Assembly: GCA_949751835.1 (NCBI GenBank)
Contig: CATKHK010000001.1
Span: forward strand, 1 to 64,000
DNA from: Blepharisma japonicum
Lineage: Eukaryota; Ciliophora; Heterotrichea; Heterotrichida; Blepharismidae
Length of the DNA: 64,000 nucleotides
Direction of reading: 5' to 3'
In this document: positions 54,179-64,000 of the stretch, piece by piece
Layout of the letters: every line of letters begins with the position of its first letter
Numbering within the stretch: position 1 is the first letter of the stretch
The notes under the pieces: model-generated
Databases searched by the model: none
Told to the model about the DNA's origin: nothing
Seen by the model: the letters and a program-made list of their open reading frames with translations, nothing else
Made by a program: the position numbers and the translations under genes

Positions 54179-55111
54179 CTAATTTGATGATAATAGCTTC
54201 TGCTTTGCATTATCAATCGCTTTTTTTCTCTTTTTTTCTACCTCAGCTAAAGCTTCTGCGAGTTCTTCTTCCATAACTTTTTTCATCTGATTTTTAATAT
54301 CATTTAATAGTGGCGAATCTCCCATTATCGTCACCTCCCTTAGCTGTTCATTATAATTTTCTATAATTTGGCTCTTAATTTTTGCTTTTTCTTCCACAAA
54401 ATTTTCCATGATGCTTTCCACTTCTTGTTCAAATAATTCAAGTGGAGTTTTTTTGCAGAGTCCGCCACTCCTATCACTTTCTTCATTTTCAGGGCTTGAT
54501 TCTGGTTTAATACTAAATTCTCCTATTGTTGATCTTCTAATTAATTTGTCAGGTGACGGCGTTTTACAATGACTTTTCCTTTCATAAAGCCTCATATTAA
54601 GTGAATCTGCCTGCAATTTTAAATTTTCTTTAATTTTGCCTGAAATCATGGTATTTGAACTGGCATGTGTGATTATCGTTTGCTCAGCGTTTCTTTCAAT
54701 AACCACATCTCTGTTTAAATGGACATCAGCTTGCTTGACCCTCATTTTTTGTCGTTGCTCAGCTTTTTTCTTAAAGTTTTCGGTGGATAGTGTAGGAGTT
54801 GGTGTCACGCTTCTGTTTTCTCCTTGGGGATTTTTTATTGCTTGGAGGACATCTTTTCGTGCCAATAAATTTTGCATTCTTTCTTGATAGTGGAGGTATT
54901 TTGGGTCTTTTATGGACTCGAAAAATTCGATTGCCTGAGTGTAGAGCTGCAAAAGTCTTTGAATTGTCTCGATATTGCAGCAGAAATCTAATTCACCTTC
55001 GAGATCTAAAACTTCTTGAGCGAAACCTGAAGACAATGAAGGAGAAGGCTCTATGAAGGAATTAGACTTAACCGATTTCGGTTTATTCTTACGCCCAAAC
55101 ATGATCTGCAT
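54179..55111 (-). CDS. Hypothetical helical protein, 310 aa
   Basis: Continuous frame from ATG at 55111 (an internal ATG at 55102 is possible). Residues about 30-100 form a helical bundle (EVLDLEGELDFCC, RLLQLYTQAIEFFESIKDPK) that recalls MIT-type or spectrin-like helices, without a match I can claim. A Ser/Thr-Pro-rich middle (SVTPTPTLST, CKTPSPDKLIRR) suggests phosphorylation. The C-terminal coil (EVESIMENFVEEKAKIKSQI) is Glu/Lys-rich. Function unknown. Confidence 0.65.
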   Translation of the reverse strand: MQIMFGRKNKPKSVKSNSFIEPSPSLSSGFAQEVLDLEGELDFCCNIETIQRLLQLYTQAIEFFESIKDPKYLHYQERMQNLLARKDVLQAIKNPQGENRSVTPTPTLSTENFKKKAEQRQKMRVKQADVHLNRDVVIERNAEQTIITHASSNTMISGKIKENLKLQADSLNMRLYERKSHCKTPSPDKLIRRSTIGEFSIKPESSPENEESDRSGGLCKKTPLELFEQEVESIMENFVEEKAKIKSQIIENYNEQLREVTIMGDSPLLNDIKNQMKKVMEEELAEALAEVEKKRKKAIDNAKQKLLSSN

Positions 55112-56068
55112 TTTATTTTTACATATTTATATGTCATTAGTTGCATGAGATTTATCATAGACTTGACTTGGTAAATGGAGATTCAATAAAGCATGAATTC
55201 AAAAGATTAGTAAGGTAGATATTGATATTTTAATATATATTATTAATAATATTTAAAGCAACATTTTTGTGGAGATTTAAATGAGGTATCAAAGTGTCCG
55301 CGAAACTATTAAGGAATATCTATGATATAAAATATTTAAATAAGAGCCAAAGCTAATTCTAATTGTGATAACTTATACAGCTATTAAAGCCTTTCTATAA
55401 ATTTAATATTATGGAAGAGTCAAATGTGAGATATAATGAATGATTTTAAAAATAATTAAAATAGTTATTGAAAAGAATTGAACTCAAAAAAATCCACGTT
55501 TTAATTTATGCAAAAGGAGAAATACTTTGATTTTGAGTATAAATAAAAAACTAGGTATGACAAAATTTATTGTAATCGAAAGAAAAATATCTGATACTAA
55601 TAAATTATTTCGTGAAAATATGCTCATATTCCTCAGAAATTGAATTATAGCATAATAGGTCAAACTATTAAATATATTTAATTATTCCTAGTTAAGCAGC
55701 CAAATCTCTAAGGCATATATATTCAAAAGTCACACTTTGTCTTATCAAATGAATATTTGCTTATCAAATTGCATTCTTATTAATCTATTGGAAAATCTAT
55801 TCTAGAAATTTCTTGAGCAAACCTCTTAAGCGGCTTACTATCGCCCTTAAAATTCACACAACACCAGTTAATGATAAATTTCTAATTAATCAATTAATTT
55901 GTTTTTTTCAACAAAACACTTTTATAAGAATTTAATAGCCTTCTAACTTATCTAAGATCTCCATATTTTAAGAGAATAATTTAAATCTCAAGGCAATAAA
56001 ATCTCCTACATCTTTAAGTATTTATTAGGATTTCCAGGAACATCAATTATCTTAAAATTATAAAATAT
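55112..56068. other. Spacer with a short coding-like remnant
   Basis: AT-rich. On the minus strand about 55790-55880 reads NWCCVNFKGDSKPLKRFAQE and ISRIDFPID before TAA, with no upstream frame, so it is probably a relic. From about 55868 onward the sequence is the left copy of the DHHC duplication. Confidence 0.4.
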
Positions 56069-57109
56069 ATGGTTCGAAATGGCTTCACTTGGCCTTATCA
56101 CCCTCTTCAAGTCCTCTCCTGAGTATTAGCCCTTATTTTAGCAGGGACATTTTATTCTTTGACTTTGCCACCTCTTTATCTTGAAATGCAAATTTTGTCA
56201 GGAATTTCATATTCAATAATTTCAATAGTAACTTGAGTTTTTGGATTTAAAGTGACATCAATTGATCCTACAGACCCAGCTGTTCTTGCAGCATTTAATT
56301 CTCGAAAATCAGGGTAACTTTTAAATAGTATTGAGCTTGATTTATCTGAGCTTACAAAGTTTTGCAAGATTTGTAAAGTTCAAGTCCACAGTGACTCAAA
56401 GCACTGCCGAGAATGCCATCGGTGCGTCAATAATTTTGATCATCATTGCAAATGACTGAACAACTGCATAGGGAAAATTAACTATCGGCACTATATAGGG
56501 ACTATTTTGAGTCTACAAGGACTTATGGCAGTTCAAATTTTAAGCTCGATTTATTTATTAATTGCGATAGACAATGACTGAAAAGAAAAAGAAAATGTCA
56601 AAGAAATGTTTGGATATGCTGAGAAAAGTATAGAAGTGATATATATTTATCATATAGTTGTCGTTATTATTAGTTCACTGGTATTTATAGTAGTTGGACA
56701 CTTATTTGGATTCCATTTATGACTAATGATCCATCATTTGTCGACTTATCAATATATTTTGTCAAAGAGAGCTAATAAAGCTAAAGTAAAATTTATATAG
56801 AAATCTAATAAGACTACTCCTGATACCAACCCTAATGCGTCTATACAAAGAATATATGAGCCTTATATAGTGTCTAAAGAAGAGGACGAAGAACTGCCTT
56901 TCAGAATAGAGAGGAGGGTTCCTACGTTTTCAAAGGTGGAAAGCAGCCTCAATAAAGAAAATTCAATTGATAACACATTTTATCATCTACAGATTGCAGA
57001 AGATTTGCAAAAAGACAAACTTGAAGTATCTACAAATAAAGAAAATTCGCAAGACATCACGCATAATAATTTGCAGCTTACGGAAGGAAAAGCTGAGCCA
57101 AGTGTATAA
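56069..57109 (+). CDS. DHHC palmitoyltransferase, copy 1 (3 exons)
   Basis: Exons 56069-56313, 56329-56785 and 56801-57109 with 15-nt introns GTAACTTTTAAATAG and GTAAAATTTATATAG; 336 residues. Two N-terminal membrane spans, then the cysteine-rich domain CKICKVQVHSDSKHCRECHR and [21 protein letters not shown] with the catalytic DHHC Cys, then two more spans and a Glu/Ser-rich cytosolic tail. The Trp of DHHC-K-W is TGA. These Golgi/plasma-membrane enzymes S-acylate cytosolic Cys; several predicted acylated proteins lie in this window, but a link is speculative. Confidence 0.92.
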
Positions 57110-57257
57110 TAATATTATCCTAATCATATCCTGTATCTATAAAAAACTCATAAAAATTCAACTATTTTATTGCTTTTACTCAAACCCCAATCGATCATTT
57201 TTTAAATCAATTTCATTCTTACACTCTATAAATAATAGCATTTTTCCATATTTGTAA

Positions 57258-57994
57258 TATGAAAAACAAAGCGACTCCAACATAAATGCTCTGACGTCTC
57301 TTTAAGAATTAAAGAACTTAACGAAGACCGGGCTATAAAAGAAATGATAGAAGGGCTTAAAAAAGAATTAAGCAGCTGTCTAACTGAAATCCAGCTGCTT
57401 AGAAGTGATAAAATAAGCTAAAAACAAGCCTAGATCGCCAACGGGAAAATCTGGATATAGAAAGAGGGAAATTAATAGATCTTGAAGCTGAAAGAAGGCA
57501 GCTAAAAGAAAATTTAGTAAATACACAGTCTATCCTTGAAGAGCATAAAGAAATTTTGGACCAAAAATCATCTGAGTTACAAGATGTATTAATGCAAAGC
57601 AAATTTGAATCGGAAAAGTTTATTCATACGTTAGAAAATAATGAAAAAGAAAATTTTAGACAGAGATCAGAGCTGGAGATATTGAGGCAGCAGATGGAAA
57701 GAGATTTTGAGTTTAGAAATGATTTAAAAAATCAGCTAAAAGAGTCAAGAAATAACGAAGCACAATTCCAAGAATCTTCTAGGAAATGAAAAGATAGATG
57801 CCAAGAAAACGAAATTATGAATAATGAGCTAAATCAGAAGCTTAAAGATGCAGAAATGGAAATAAATAAACTTCAGGAGAAATTGAGAATTTAAGTACTG
57901 AAAAATCATTATTAGTTAAAGAGTTTGAAGATTATAGAAAAACAGCTGAAGACACAAGAATCTCAATGCAAAATGACTGGAAAAAAGAAATACT
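57258..57994 (+). pseudogene. Truncated copy of the coiled-coil gene
   Basis: Aligns with 59462-60353. A base is missing after ATGAAAAACA. About 140 bases are deleted near 57290 (ATAAATGCTCTGACGTCTC joins distant parts). AAAATAAGCTAA replaces AAAAGTAAGCTAGAA (two stops) near 57412. One base is lost near 57872. It ends abruptly at 57994. Confidence 0.85.
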
Positions 57995-58035
57995 TTCTTA
58001 TGGATAATTCCAGAATTCATTTGAATTTTACAGCG

Positions 58036-60353
58036 CAATGATAAATTTCTAATTTATTAATGAATTCGCTTTTCAACAAAACACTTTTATAAGAATTAAA
58101 TAGCCTTCTAGCTTGTCTAAGATCTCCATCTTTTAAGAGAATAATTTAAATCTCAAAGCAATAAAATCTTCCACATCATACGCTTATTATATCTAAAATC
58201 ATTTAAATTGGCTCTTTAAGTATTTATTAGCATTTTCAGGAACATCAATTGTCTTAAAATGATAAAATATATGGTTCGAAATGGCTTCACTCGACCTTAT
58301 CACCCTCTTCAAGTCCTCTCATGAGCAATAGTCCTTATTTTAGCAGGGACATTTTATTCTTTGACCTTGCCACCTCTTTACCTTGAAATGCAAATTTTGT
58401 CAGGAATTTCATATTCAATAATTTCAATAGTAACTTGCGTTTTTGGATTTAAAGTGACAGCAATCGATCCTACAGACCCAGCTGTTCTTGCAGCATTTAA
58501 TTCTCAAATATCAGGGTAACTTTTAAATAGTATTGAGCTTGATTTATCTGAGCTTACAAAGCTTTGCAAGATTTGTAAAGTTCATGTCCACAGTGACTCA
58601 AAGCACTGCCGAGAATGCAATCGGTGCGTCAATAATTTCGACCACCATTGCAAATGACTGAACAACTGCATAGGAAAAATGAACTATCGGCACTTTATAG
58701 GAACTATTTTGAGTCTACAAGGACTTATGGCAGTTCAAATTTTAAGCTCAATTTATTTATTAATTGCGATAGACAATGACTGAAAAGAAAAAGAAAATGT
58801 CAAAGAAATGTTTGGATATGCTGAGAAAAGTATAGAAGGGATATATATTTATCATATAGTTGTTGTTATTATTAGTTCACTGGTATTTATAGTAGTTGGA
58901 CACTTATTTGGGTTTCACTTATGACTAATGATCCATCATTTGTCGACTTATCAATATATTTTGTCAAGAAGAGCTGATAAAGCTAAAGTAAAATTTATAT
59001 AGAGATCTAATAAGACTACTCCTGACGCCAACCCTAATGAGTCTATACAAAGATATTATGAGCCTTATATAGTGTCTAAAGAAGAGGACGAAGAACTGCC
59101 TTTCAGAATAGAGAGGAGGGTTCCTAAGTTTTCAAAGGTGGAAAGCAGCCTCAATAAAGACAATTCAATTGATAACACATTTTATCATCTACAGATTGCA
59201 GAAGATTTGAAAAAAGACAAACTTGAAGTATCTACAAATAAAGAAAATTCGCAAGACAGCACGTATAATAATTTGCAGCTTGCAGAAGAAAAAGCTGAGC
59301 CAAGTGTATACTAATTATATCCTGTATCTATAAAAAACTCATCCTAATTTATAAAAATTCAACTATTTTATTGCTTTTACTCAAACCCCAATCGTTTTTT
59401 TTTTTAAAATTAATTTCATTCTCACACTCTATAAATAATAGCATTTTTCCATATTTGTAATATGAAAAACATAAGCGACTCCAACATAAATGCAAACTCT
59501 GACAAAGAGCTCGAATCCATCCTCCACGCTGCCAGAGAAAGCTACCACAAGCGTATCAATTCATTACGACAATCCTTAAAAACTTCTTATTCAGAAGTCC
59601 ACAACGACGAACTTCTCATAACTTTAAAAGAAGACCCAGCAACTGAAGCATTCGTCCCTTTAAGAATTAAAGAACTTAACGAAGACCGGGCTATAAAAGA
59701 AATGATAGAAGGGCTTAAAAAAGAATTAAGCAGCTGTCTCACTGAAATCCAGCTGCTTAAAAGTGATAAAAGTAAGCTAGAAACAAGTCTAGAGCGCCAA
59801 CAGGAAAATCTGGATATAGAAAGAGGGAAATTAATAGATCTTGAAGCTGAAAGAAGGCAGCTAAAAGAAAATTTGGCCAATACACAGTCTATCCTGGAAG
59901 AGCATAAAGAAATTTTGGACCAAAAATCATCTGAGTTACAAGATGTATTAATGCAAAGCAAATTTGAATCGGAAAAGTTTATTCATACGTTAGAAAATAA
60001 TGAAAAAGAAAATTTTAGACAGAGATCAGAGCTGGAGATATTGAGGCAGCAGATGGAAAGAGATTTTGAGTTTAGAAATGATTTAAAAAATCAGCTAAAA
60101 GAGTCAAGAAATAGCGAAGCACAACTACAAGAATCTTCTAGGAAATGAAAAGATAGATGCCAAGAAAACGAAATTATGAATAATGAGCTAAATCAGAAGC
60201 TGAAAGATGCAGAAATGGAAATAAATAAACTTTCAGGAGAAATTGAGAATTTAAGTGATGAAAAATCATTATTAGCTAAAGATTTCGAAGATTATAGAAA
60301 AACAGCTGAAGACACAAGAATCTCAATGCAAAATGACTGGAAAAAAGAAATTG
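58036..60353 (+). repeat. DHHC/coiled-coil segmental duplication, right copy
   Basis: Right partner of 55868-57994; this one keeps the complete coiled-coil gene beyond the repeat, so it is likely the source copy. Confidence 0.85.
58271..59314 (+). CDS. DHHC palmitoyltransferase, copy 2 (3 exons)
   Basis: Exons 58271-58515, 58531-58987 and 59003-59314, with 15-nt introns of the same sequence and position as in copy 1; 337 residues. Zinc/catalytic region CKICKVHVHSDSKHCRECNR and [21 protein letters not shown]. Differences from copy 1 include FTR for FTW near the start and VTC for VTW. Both copies look intact, with catalytic residues kept. The tail ends EKAEPSVY, one residue longer because TAA moved by a codon. 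Confidence 0.92.
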
Positions 60354-62755
60354 AGTCACTCACAAAGCAAAACCACGACAAAGAAAAAAAATTAAAAAGT
60401 GCGTTAAAAAAAGAAAAAGACCACAGAGGTATTTTAGAAGAAAAATTCAATGAGCTAAGACTGAGCTTTGAGCACCTACAAGCACAGTGTTTCAGTGACA
60501 GAGAAAGGTTTGAAATGAAAATAAAAGAAGTCGAAACTTATTATGAGCAGCAGATTAATTCAATTCATGAGGATTATGAATTAAAATTAAAAGAAATGAA
60601 AGAGAAGTATGATAAAGAAATTTCTGATTTAAATAACAGCAGCCAAAATAAGCTTGATAAAAAGCAAAAAGAATTTGAGTCACATGTATCAATCTTGAAA
60701 AATGAATATGAAGACCAAATCCAAGATTACGAGTATAAGCTTACTCAGCATAAAAATATGCTGGAGAATGATTATTTGCCGAAAAAGTCGCATAGTGATT
60801 TAATTACAGAAAAATCATTGGAGCAGAAATCACAATATCAAAGAGATTTGCAGAGCCAAGAGTCTAATTTAAGAAATGAATATCGGAAGGAAATTAAAAG
60901 ACTTAACCAGCAGCATGATAATATGATGCAAGCTTTGAAAGCTAAGCTAACTCAAACAGAAAATGAAAAAATGGAAGAGTTGAGGACAAAACTGAACCTA
61001 CAAAGTTTGCTAGAAATCGAGACATCAAAATGTACAACTTTTAAAGAAAAATTAGGAAAGTTAGAAGAAAGATTAAACGAACTGGAAGAGTTGAAACAAG
61101 AGAACTTAAGGACTGCTGAAAAAAATAGTGAGAATTTAAGAAAAATCAAAGCTGAGCTGAGTTTGCTACAAAATATTAATAATGATTTAGAGATAAGATA
61201 CAAAGAACTATTAGACAAAAATATCTATCTAGAAAAAATAGCCCAGGATAAAGATTCTTCAATGAAAAAATATATTGAATTAGAAAAAAGCCAACATTTA
61301 GATAGAAGCCAAGGATTTGATGAAGAAGTTACTAGACTAGAAGAAAGCGTCGAAAAGCAAAAAGATGAAATTGCTTATTTAAAGCAGACGATATATTCAC
61401 TAGAAAAAGATAAAAAAGAAGCAGCTATAGCAATGCAAAAATTAATTGAAAAAAATCAATTTGAAGTTTTAGCACTAAAAGACTCATATAGAGAGCAGCT
61501 ACATTCTGCATCAGAAAATATTGAAACTTTAAAAATTCAACTTAAACAGTCAGAAAAACAGGTAATTATTTTTAAAAATGGTCTTGCTGCCAGCCAAGAA
61601 AATGAACGAAATTTAAAGGCTGAAATTGAAGATTTTCATGAGGATTTACAAAAAAGTATAGCAAGAATAAAAGAATTTGAAATAAACGAAAATCATTTAA
61701 CAGAAGAAAATGAAAGGCTTAACCAATCACTAATTAAATCAAAAATAAAGCAGCAAAAATTGAATGACCAATGGAAAAAAATTATCTATAAATTAAAAGA
61801 AAGATATATCCAAGAAATAATTGCAATGCAAAAAGAAACCTTTAATAGCCTTACAGAATTTAAAAAATATTTCAATTCCACAATTTCTGAACTACTAAGG
61901 GGCATTAACAACAAAGCAAATTTTTCTTATGGAAAATTAATTGAAAAATTGGAAAAATCAGAAAATCGTGTCAATACTTTGCAGAAACAATTAAATGATA
62001 TAAATGCAGTAAAAGAAGAAGACATAGAAAAAAATATCGTTGAAAGAAATATGGAGAAAGAAGAATTTAAAGCAAAATTCACTCAGCTGCTGAGAGAAAC
62101 TGAAATAAAAGATGAAAAAATAAAATATCTGGAAGTTTCTATAGAAGATTCCATCTATAAAAATAAGCAGCTAGAAAAAGACAAAAGCGAGCTTAGACTC
62201 CTTATTCTTAAAAAAGAAAACGAGCTCTCAGAGATCCACAATAACTCATTATTCGAAAAATCCTATATTGAAAAAAACCTCAGCCATCAACAACAAAAAG
62301 CAAAAATTTATTTAGAAGAAAAATATAAAGAGACTATGTGCAGATTAATTGCTCAAATACATAATCTTGAAGAGTCAACACAGAACCAATTTAATGAATA
62401 TATCAATGAGGTTTCTTTATTAAAAGATGCACATAAAGAAGAAATTGAAGAAGTAAAATCTAACGCCTCAGAGCAGATAAAACAAAATAATTCTCTAATT
62501 TTACAAGCTAAAGGATCAATTGAATGGTATAAGAACCAATTGTCAATAGTAGAAAGCGACCTACAGAAACAAACAAATAAATTTAAAGAGGAAGCATTGA
62601 ATTATAATAAAGAAGTAGAGACAGTGATGCATGATTTAAAAAACGAACAGAAAGCGAAAAGAGATCTAAAAGCAGAAACAGGTAAAGAGATAGAGAATTT
62701 GGTGAGAGAAAATAGGCAGCTAAGGCTAGAGCTAGAAAGAGTTAAAATAAACTAA
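59462..62755 (+). CDS. Long coiled-coil protein, 1097 aa
   Basis: A TGA-Trp at about residue 229 (ESSRKWKDRCQEN) joins two ORFs. Almost the whole protein is Glu/Lys/Gln/Leu heptad repeat, starting after a short N-terminal head (MKNISDSNINANSDKELESI). A break near residue 600-640 (IIAMQKETFNSLTEFKKYFN) may be a hinge. The type resembles centrosomal, basal-body or cilia-associated proteins (for example CEP or FAM184-like), but coiled coils are poor guides to identity. The truncated copy at 57258 derives from its 5' end. Confidence 0.8.
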
Positions 62756-62869
62756 CTTAATTTATTAATAAAATATGGCCCTATTGTGAACTGGTGATAG
62801 TATTTTATCGACATATTTAATTAGATATTATAATAACTTGTATTAAATCTGATGTCAGAAAATACTTAT

Positions 62870-63139
62870 TTATTCGTTTTTGAAAAGCCAAATTGCTATT
62901 TGGTCAAAGTAAAAGTAAATAAAATGGTTTAAATCATTGGGCAGATAGATTGAGAAATTTCTCCCTGCAATGCAGTATCAAGTGGGTTTGTATTTGTTTT
63001 CAAATTTTTGCTTTATATAATTCGCTATTTCTCTTTCAGTATTGAATTTCTCAGCTGCTTGACTTGCATATAAGACTGCATCTTCCTGTTCTTCTTCAGT
63101 CATATCTGTAGTTTTTATGATAGCTCTTCTTACTACCAT
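62870..63139 (-). CDS. DYNLL: Dynein light chain LC8
   Basis: ATG (63139-63137) to TAA (62870-62872), 89 residues, the exact LC8 length. The protein runs MVVRRAIIKTTDMTEEEQED, ALYASQAAEKFNTEREIANY-like helices, then KPTWYCIAGRNFSIYLPND and HFIYFYFDQIAIWLFKNE. LC8 is a dimeric hub bound to dynein intermediate chains and many other partners. The invariant Trp of PTW-C is encoded by TGA, so a standard-code scan misses the gene. The tail HFIYFY..Q-x-A-x-x-L-F-K matches the family. Confidence 0.95.
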
Positions 63140-63440
63140 TTTATTATAGTCATTTAGCTTTGCTAACTGAATATTTGCATATCATATTTAAATATAGTCA
63201 ATGATTTTAATCTCATAAATATAGGACTTCTATCTCTAGAGGACCCATTAATTTTAATGCTAAATGATTGAACTTTGCTGGCTTTCCCAAAAAAGCAAAA
63301 ATTATAATATAGAAAATACCTTGGCTATATCAATTTTGGCTAATAACGAAAAGACCTATATCACTCTAATGTAGTGGATACTCTATTTTTTTACCAATCC
63401 TAAAATACTAAATAATTCATTTTAGCATTATCCATTACTT
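63140..63440. other. Spacer
   Basis: AT-rich sequence between the LC8 start and the kinase gene's stop; no gene seen. Confidence 0.4.
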
Positions 63441-64000
63441 TTACATCCAGGGCATCCACCCATAAAACATCACTCTCAAATTTTCTGTATCCGTCGCTTC
63501 TTTTATCAAGCTTTTCACCTGCTGCAGCGTCGACGTATAATACATCTCACTATTCACTTGCTTTTTCCTATCAAGCCTAGCTTCCACAATTTTCAGCGTA
63601 TTACTGACACTTTCATCATTTCTACTAATTTCTGGATTTTTAATGGGACAATTCAAAGGATCTGAAATAAAGCTTTCAAATTGGCTTAAAAGTACTGCTT
63701 TATTATTTTGGAAGCATTTAAGCACTATTTCGCTTGTATATGTAAACTCCCCATCCTCAAAAAATAGCCCCATTGCATCTTGCAATTCAGGTGTCAATCT
63801 AAAAGGCACTACTTCTGGCTTAGGGAGCAGGGTTCCCATATTAAAAATGCATTCAAAATCAATCAGCATAAGCTCGCCAGTGTCGTTAAACATTAAAATA
63901 TTATCACAATGTCTATCCCCAAGACCTATAATATACCCAAACATAGATCATGATGCTAGAGATCTGGTGAATTTTAGCCTTGCATTAAGCCAATTATTGT
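63441..64000 (-). CDS. ATR: PI3K-related protein kinase C-terminus, ATR-like (partial)
   Basis: About 186 residues, open at the window edge. Catalytic loop GYIIGLGDRHCDNILMF, then IDFECIFN in the activation-loop position (ATR has DFNCLFN), VPFRLTPELQDAMG, and a FATC end EATDTENLRVMFYGWMPWM. These are PIKK hallmarks; the DF-x-C-x-F-N and the F-x-G-W-x-P-(W/Y)-M tail favour ATR over ATM, TOR or DNA-PK. At least one TGA-Trp lies upstream of GYIIG. ATR triggers the DNA-replication checkpoint in the nucleus. FAT and HEAT regions would lie beyond 64000. Confidence 0.85.

Larger units (their letters stand above)
55868..57994 (+). repeat. DHHC/coiled-coil segmental duplication, left copy
   Basis: Matches 58036-60353 in order: upstream flank, DHHC gene, spacer, and the 5' part of the coiled-coil gene. 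It ends inside the coiled-coil frame at TGGAAAAAAGAAAT. The right upstream flank has about 37 extra bases. Confidence 0.85.

Noticed and set aside
1-64000. TGA as cysteine (Euplotes-type code)
   Set aside because: Conserved positions at TGA are Trp in LC8, DHHC, Sec24 and GTPases, and one TGA aligns with TGG in a paralogue.
1-64000. TAA/TAG as glutamine throughout
   Set aside because: Intact genes end at TAA or TAG exactly where their families end (LC8 at 89 residues, PP4 at DYFL, the kinase at GWMPWM).
1-64000. CRISPR arrays, bacterial insertion sequences, operon promoters
   Set aside because: No regularly spaced short repeats and no transposase frames; the genes are eukaryotic with spliceosomal introns.

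Overview
The window reads as somatic-type nuclear DNA of a heterotrich ciliate, most likely Blepharisma. Three lines of evidence agree. (1) In-frame TGA stands where conserved tryptophans belong: the LC8 PTW-C motif, the DHHC-K-W motif, the Sec24 W-R-C zinc finger and small-GTPase W-D. Every intact gene ends in TAA or TAG. (2) Reading frames in five gene types are joined by 15-nt GT..AG introns (ten seen) plus one 17-nt candidate. (3) Spacers are short and very AT-rich. Stentor has similar tiny introns but uses the standard code, which points to Blepharisma. The genus call is an inference.

Left part (1-15.2 kb and 22-28 kb): poor in intact genes and rich in repeats and relics. Three near-identical 266-codon kelch-like genes lie on the minus strand (1.6-2.4, 12.1-12.9 and 14.0-14.8 kb); the last two form a 1.85-kb tandem repeat. 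Between the first and second lie a coiled-coil/B-box-type gene and a block of decayed genes. That block includes a broken Sec63 gene split by a broken primase small-subunit gene. At 23.1-27.8 kb a 2.35-kb unit is tandemly duplicated; each unit carries one intact and one broken copy of a small, unrecognised protein family.

Middle island (15.5-21.4 kb): a small hypothetical protein, PP4 catalytic subunit, Sec24 (COPII coat), a 51-residue one-pass membrane protein and a predicted lipid-anchored coiled-coil protein.

Right part (28.5-64 kb): dense and mostly intact. It holds a RING-H2 membrane ligase, a glucose-6-phosphatase/PAP2-type phosphatase, a Prp5/DDX46 helicase, a multi-EF-hand protein, a TRIM37-like ligase, two arrestin-fold proteins, two myristoylation-type ankyrin-like proteins, an RCC1/coiled-coil protein, WDR82/Swd2, two Rab-like GTPases plus a dead third, an HP1-like chromatin protein, coiled-coil proteins, duplicated DHHC acyltransferases, a long coiled-coil protein, dynein light chain LC8 and the C-terminus of an ATR-like PI3K-related kinase. 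Convergent neighbours are 8-18 bp apart. There is no operon logic; functions are ordinary eukaryotic housekeeping, trafficking, signalling and cytoskeleton. Local tandem duplication followed by decay of one copy is the dominant theme: kelch, small-protein module, arrestin, ankyrin, GTPase and DHHC/coiled-coil.

All identifications come from reading translations by eye; no database search was run.
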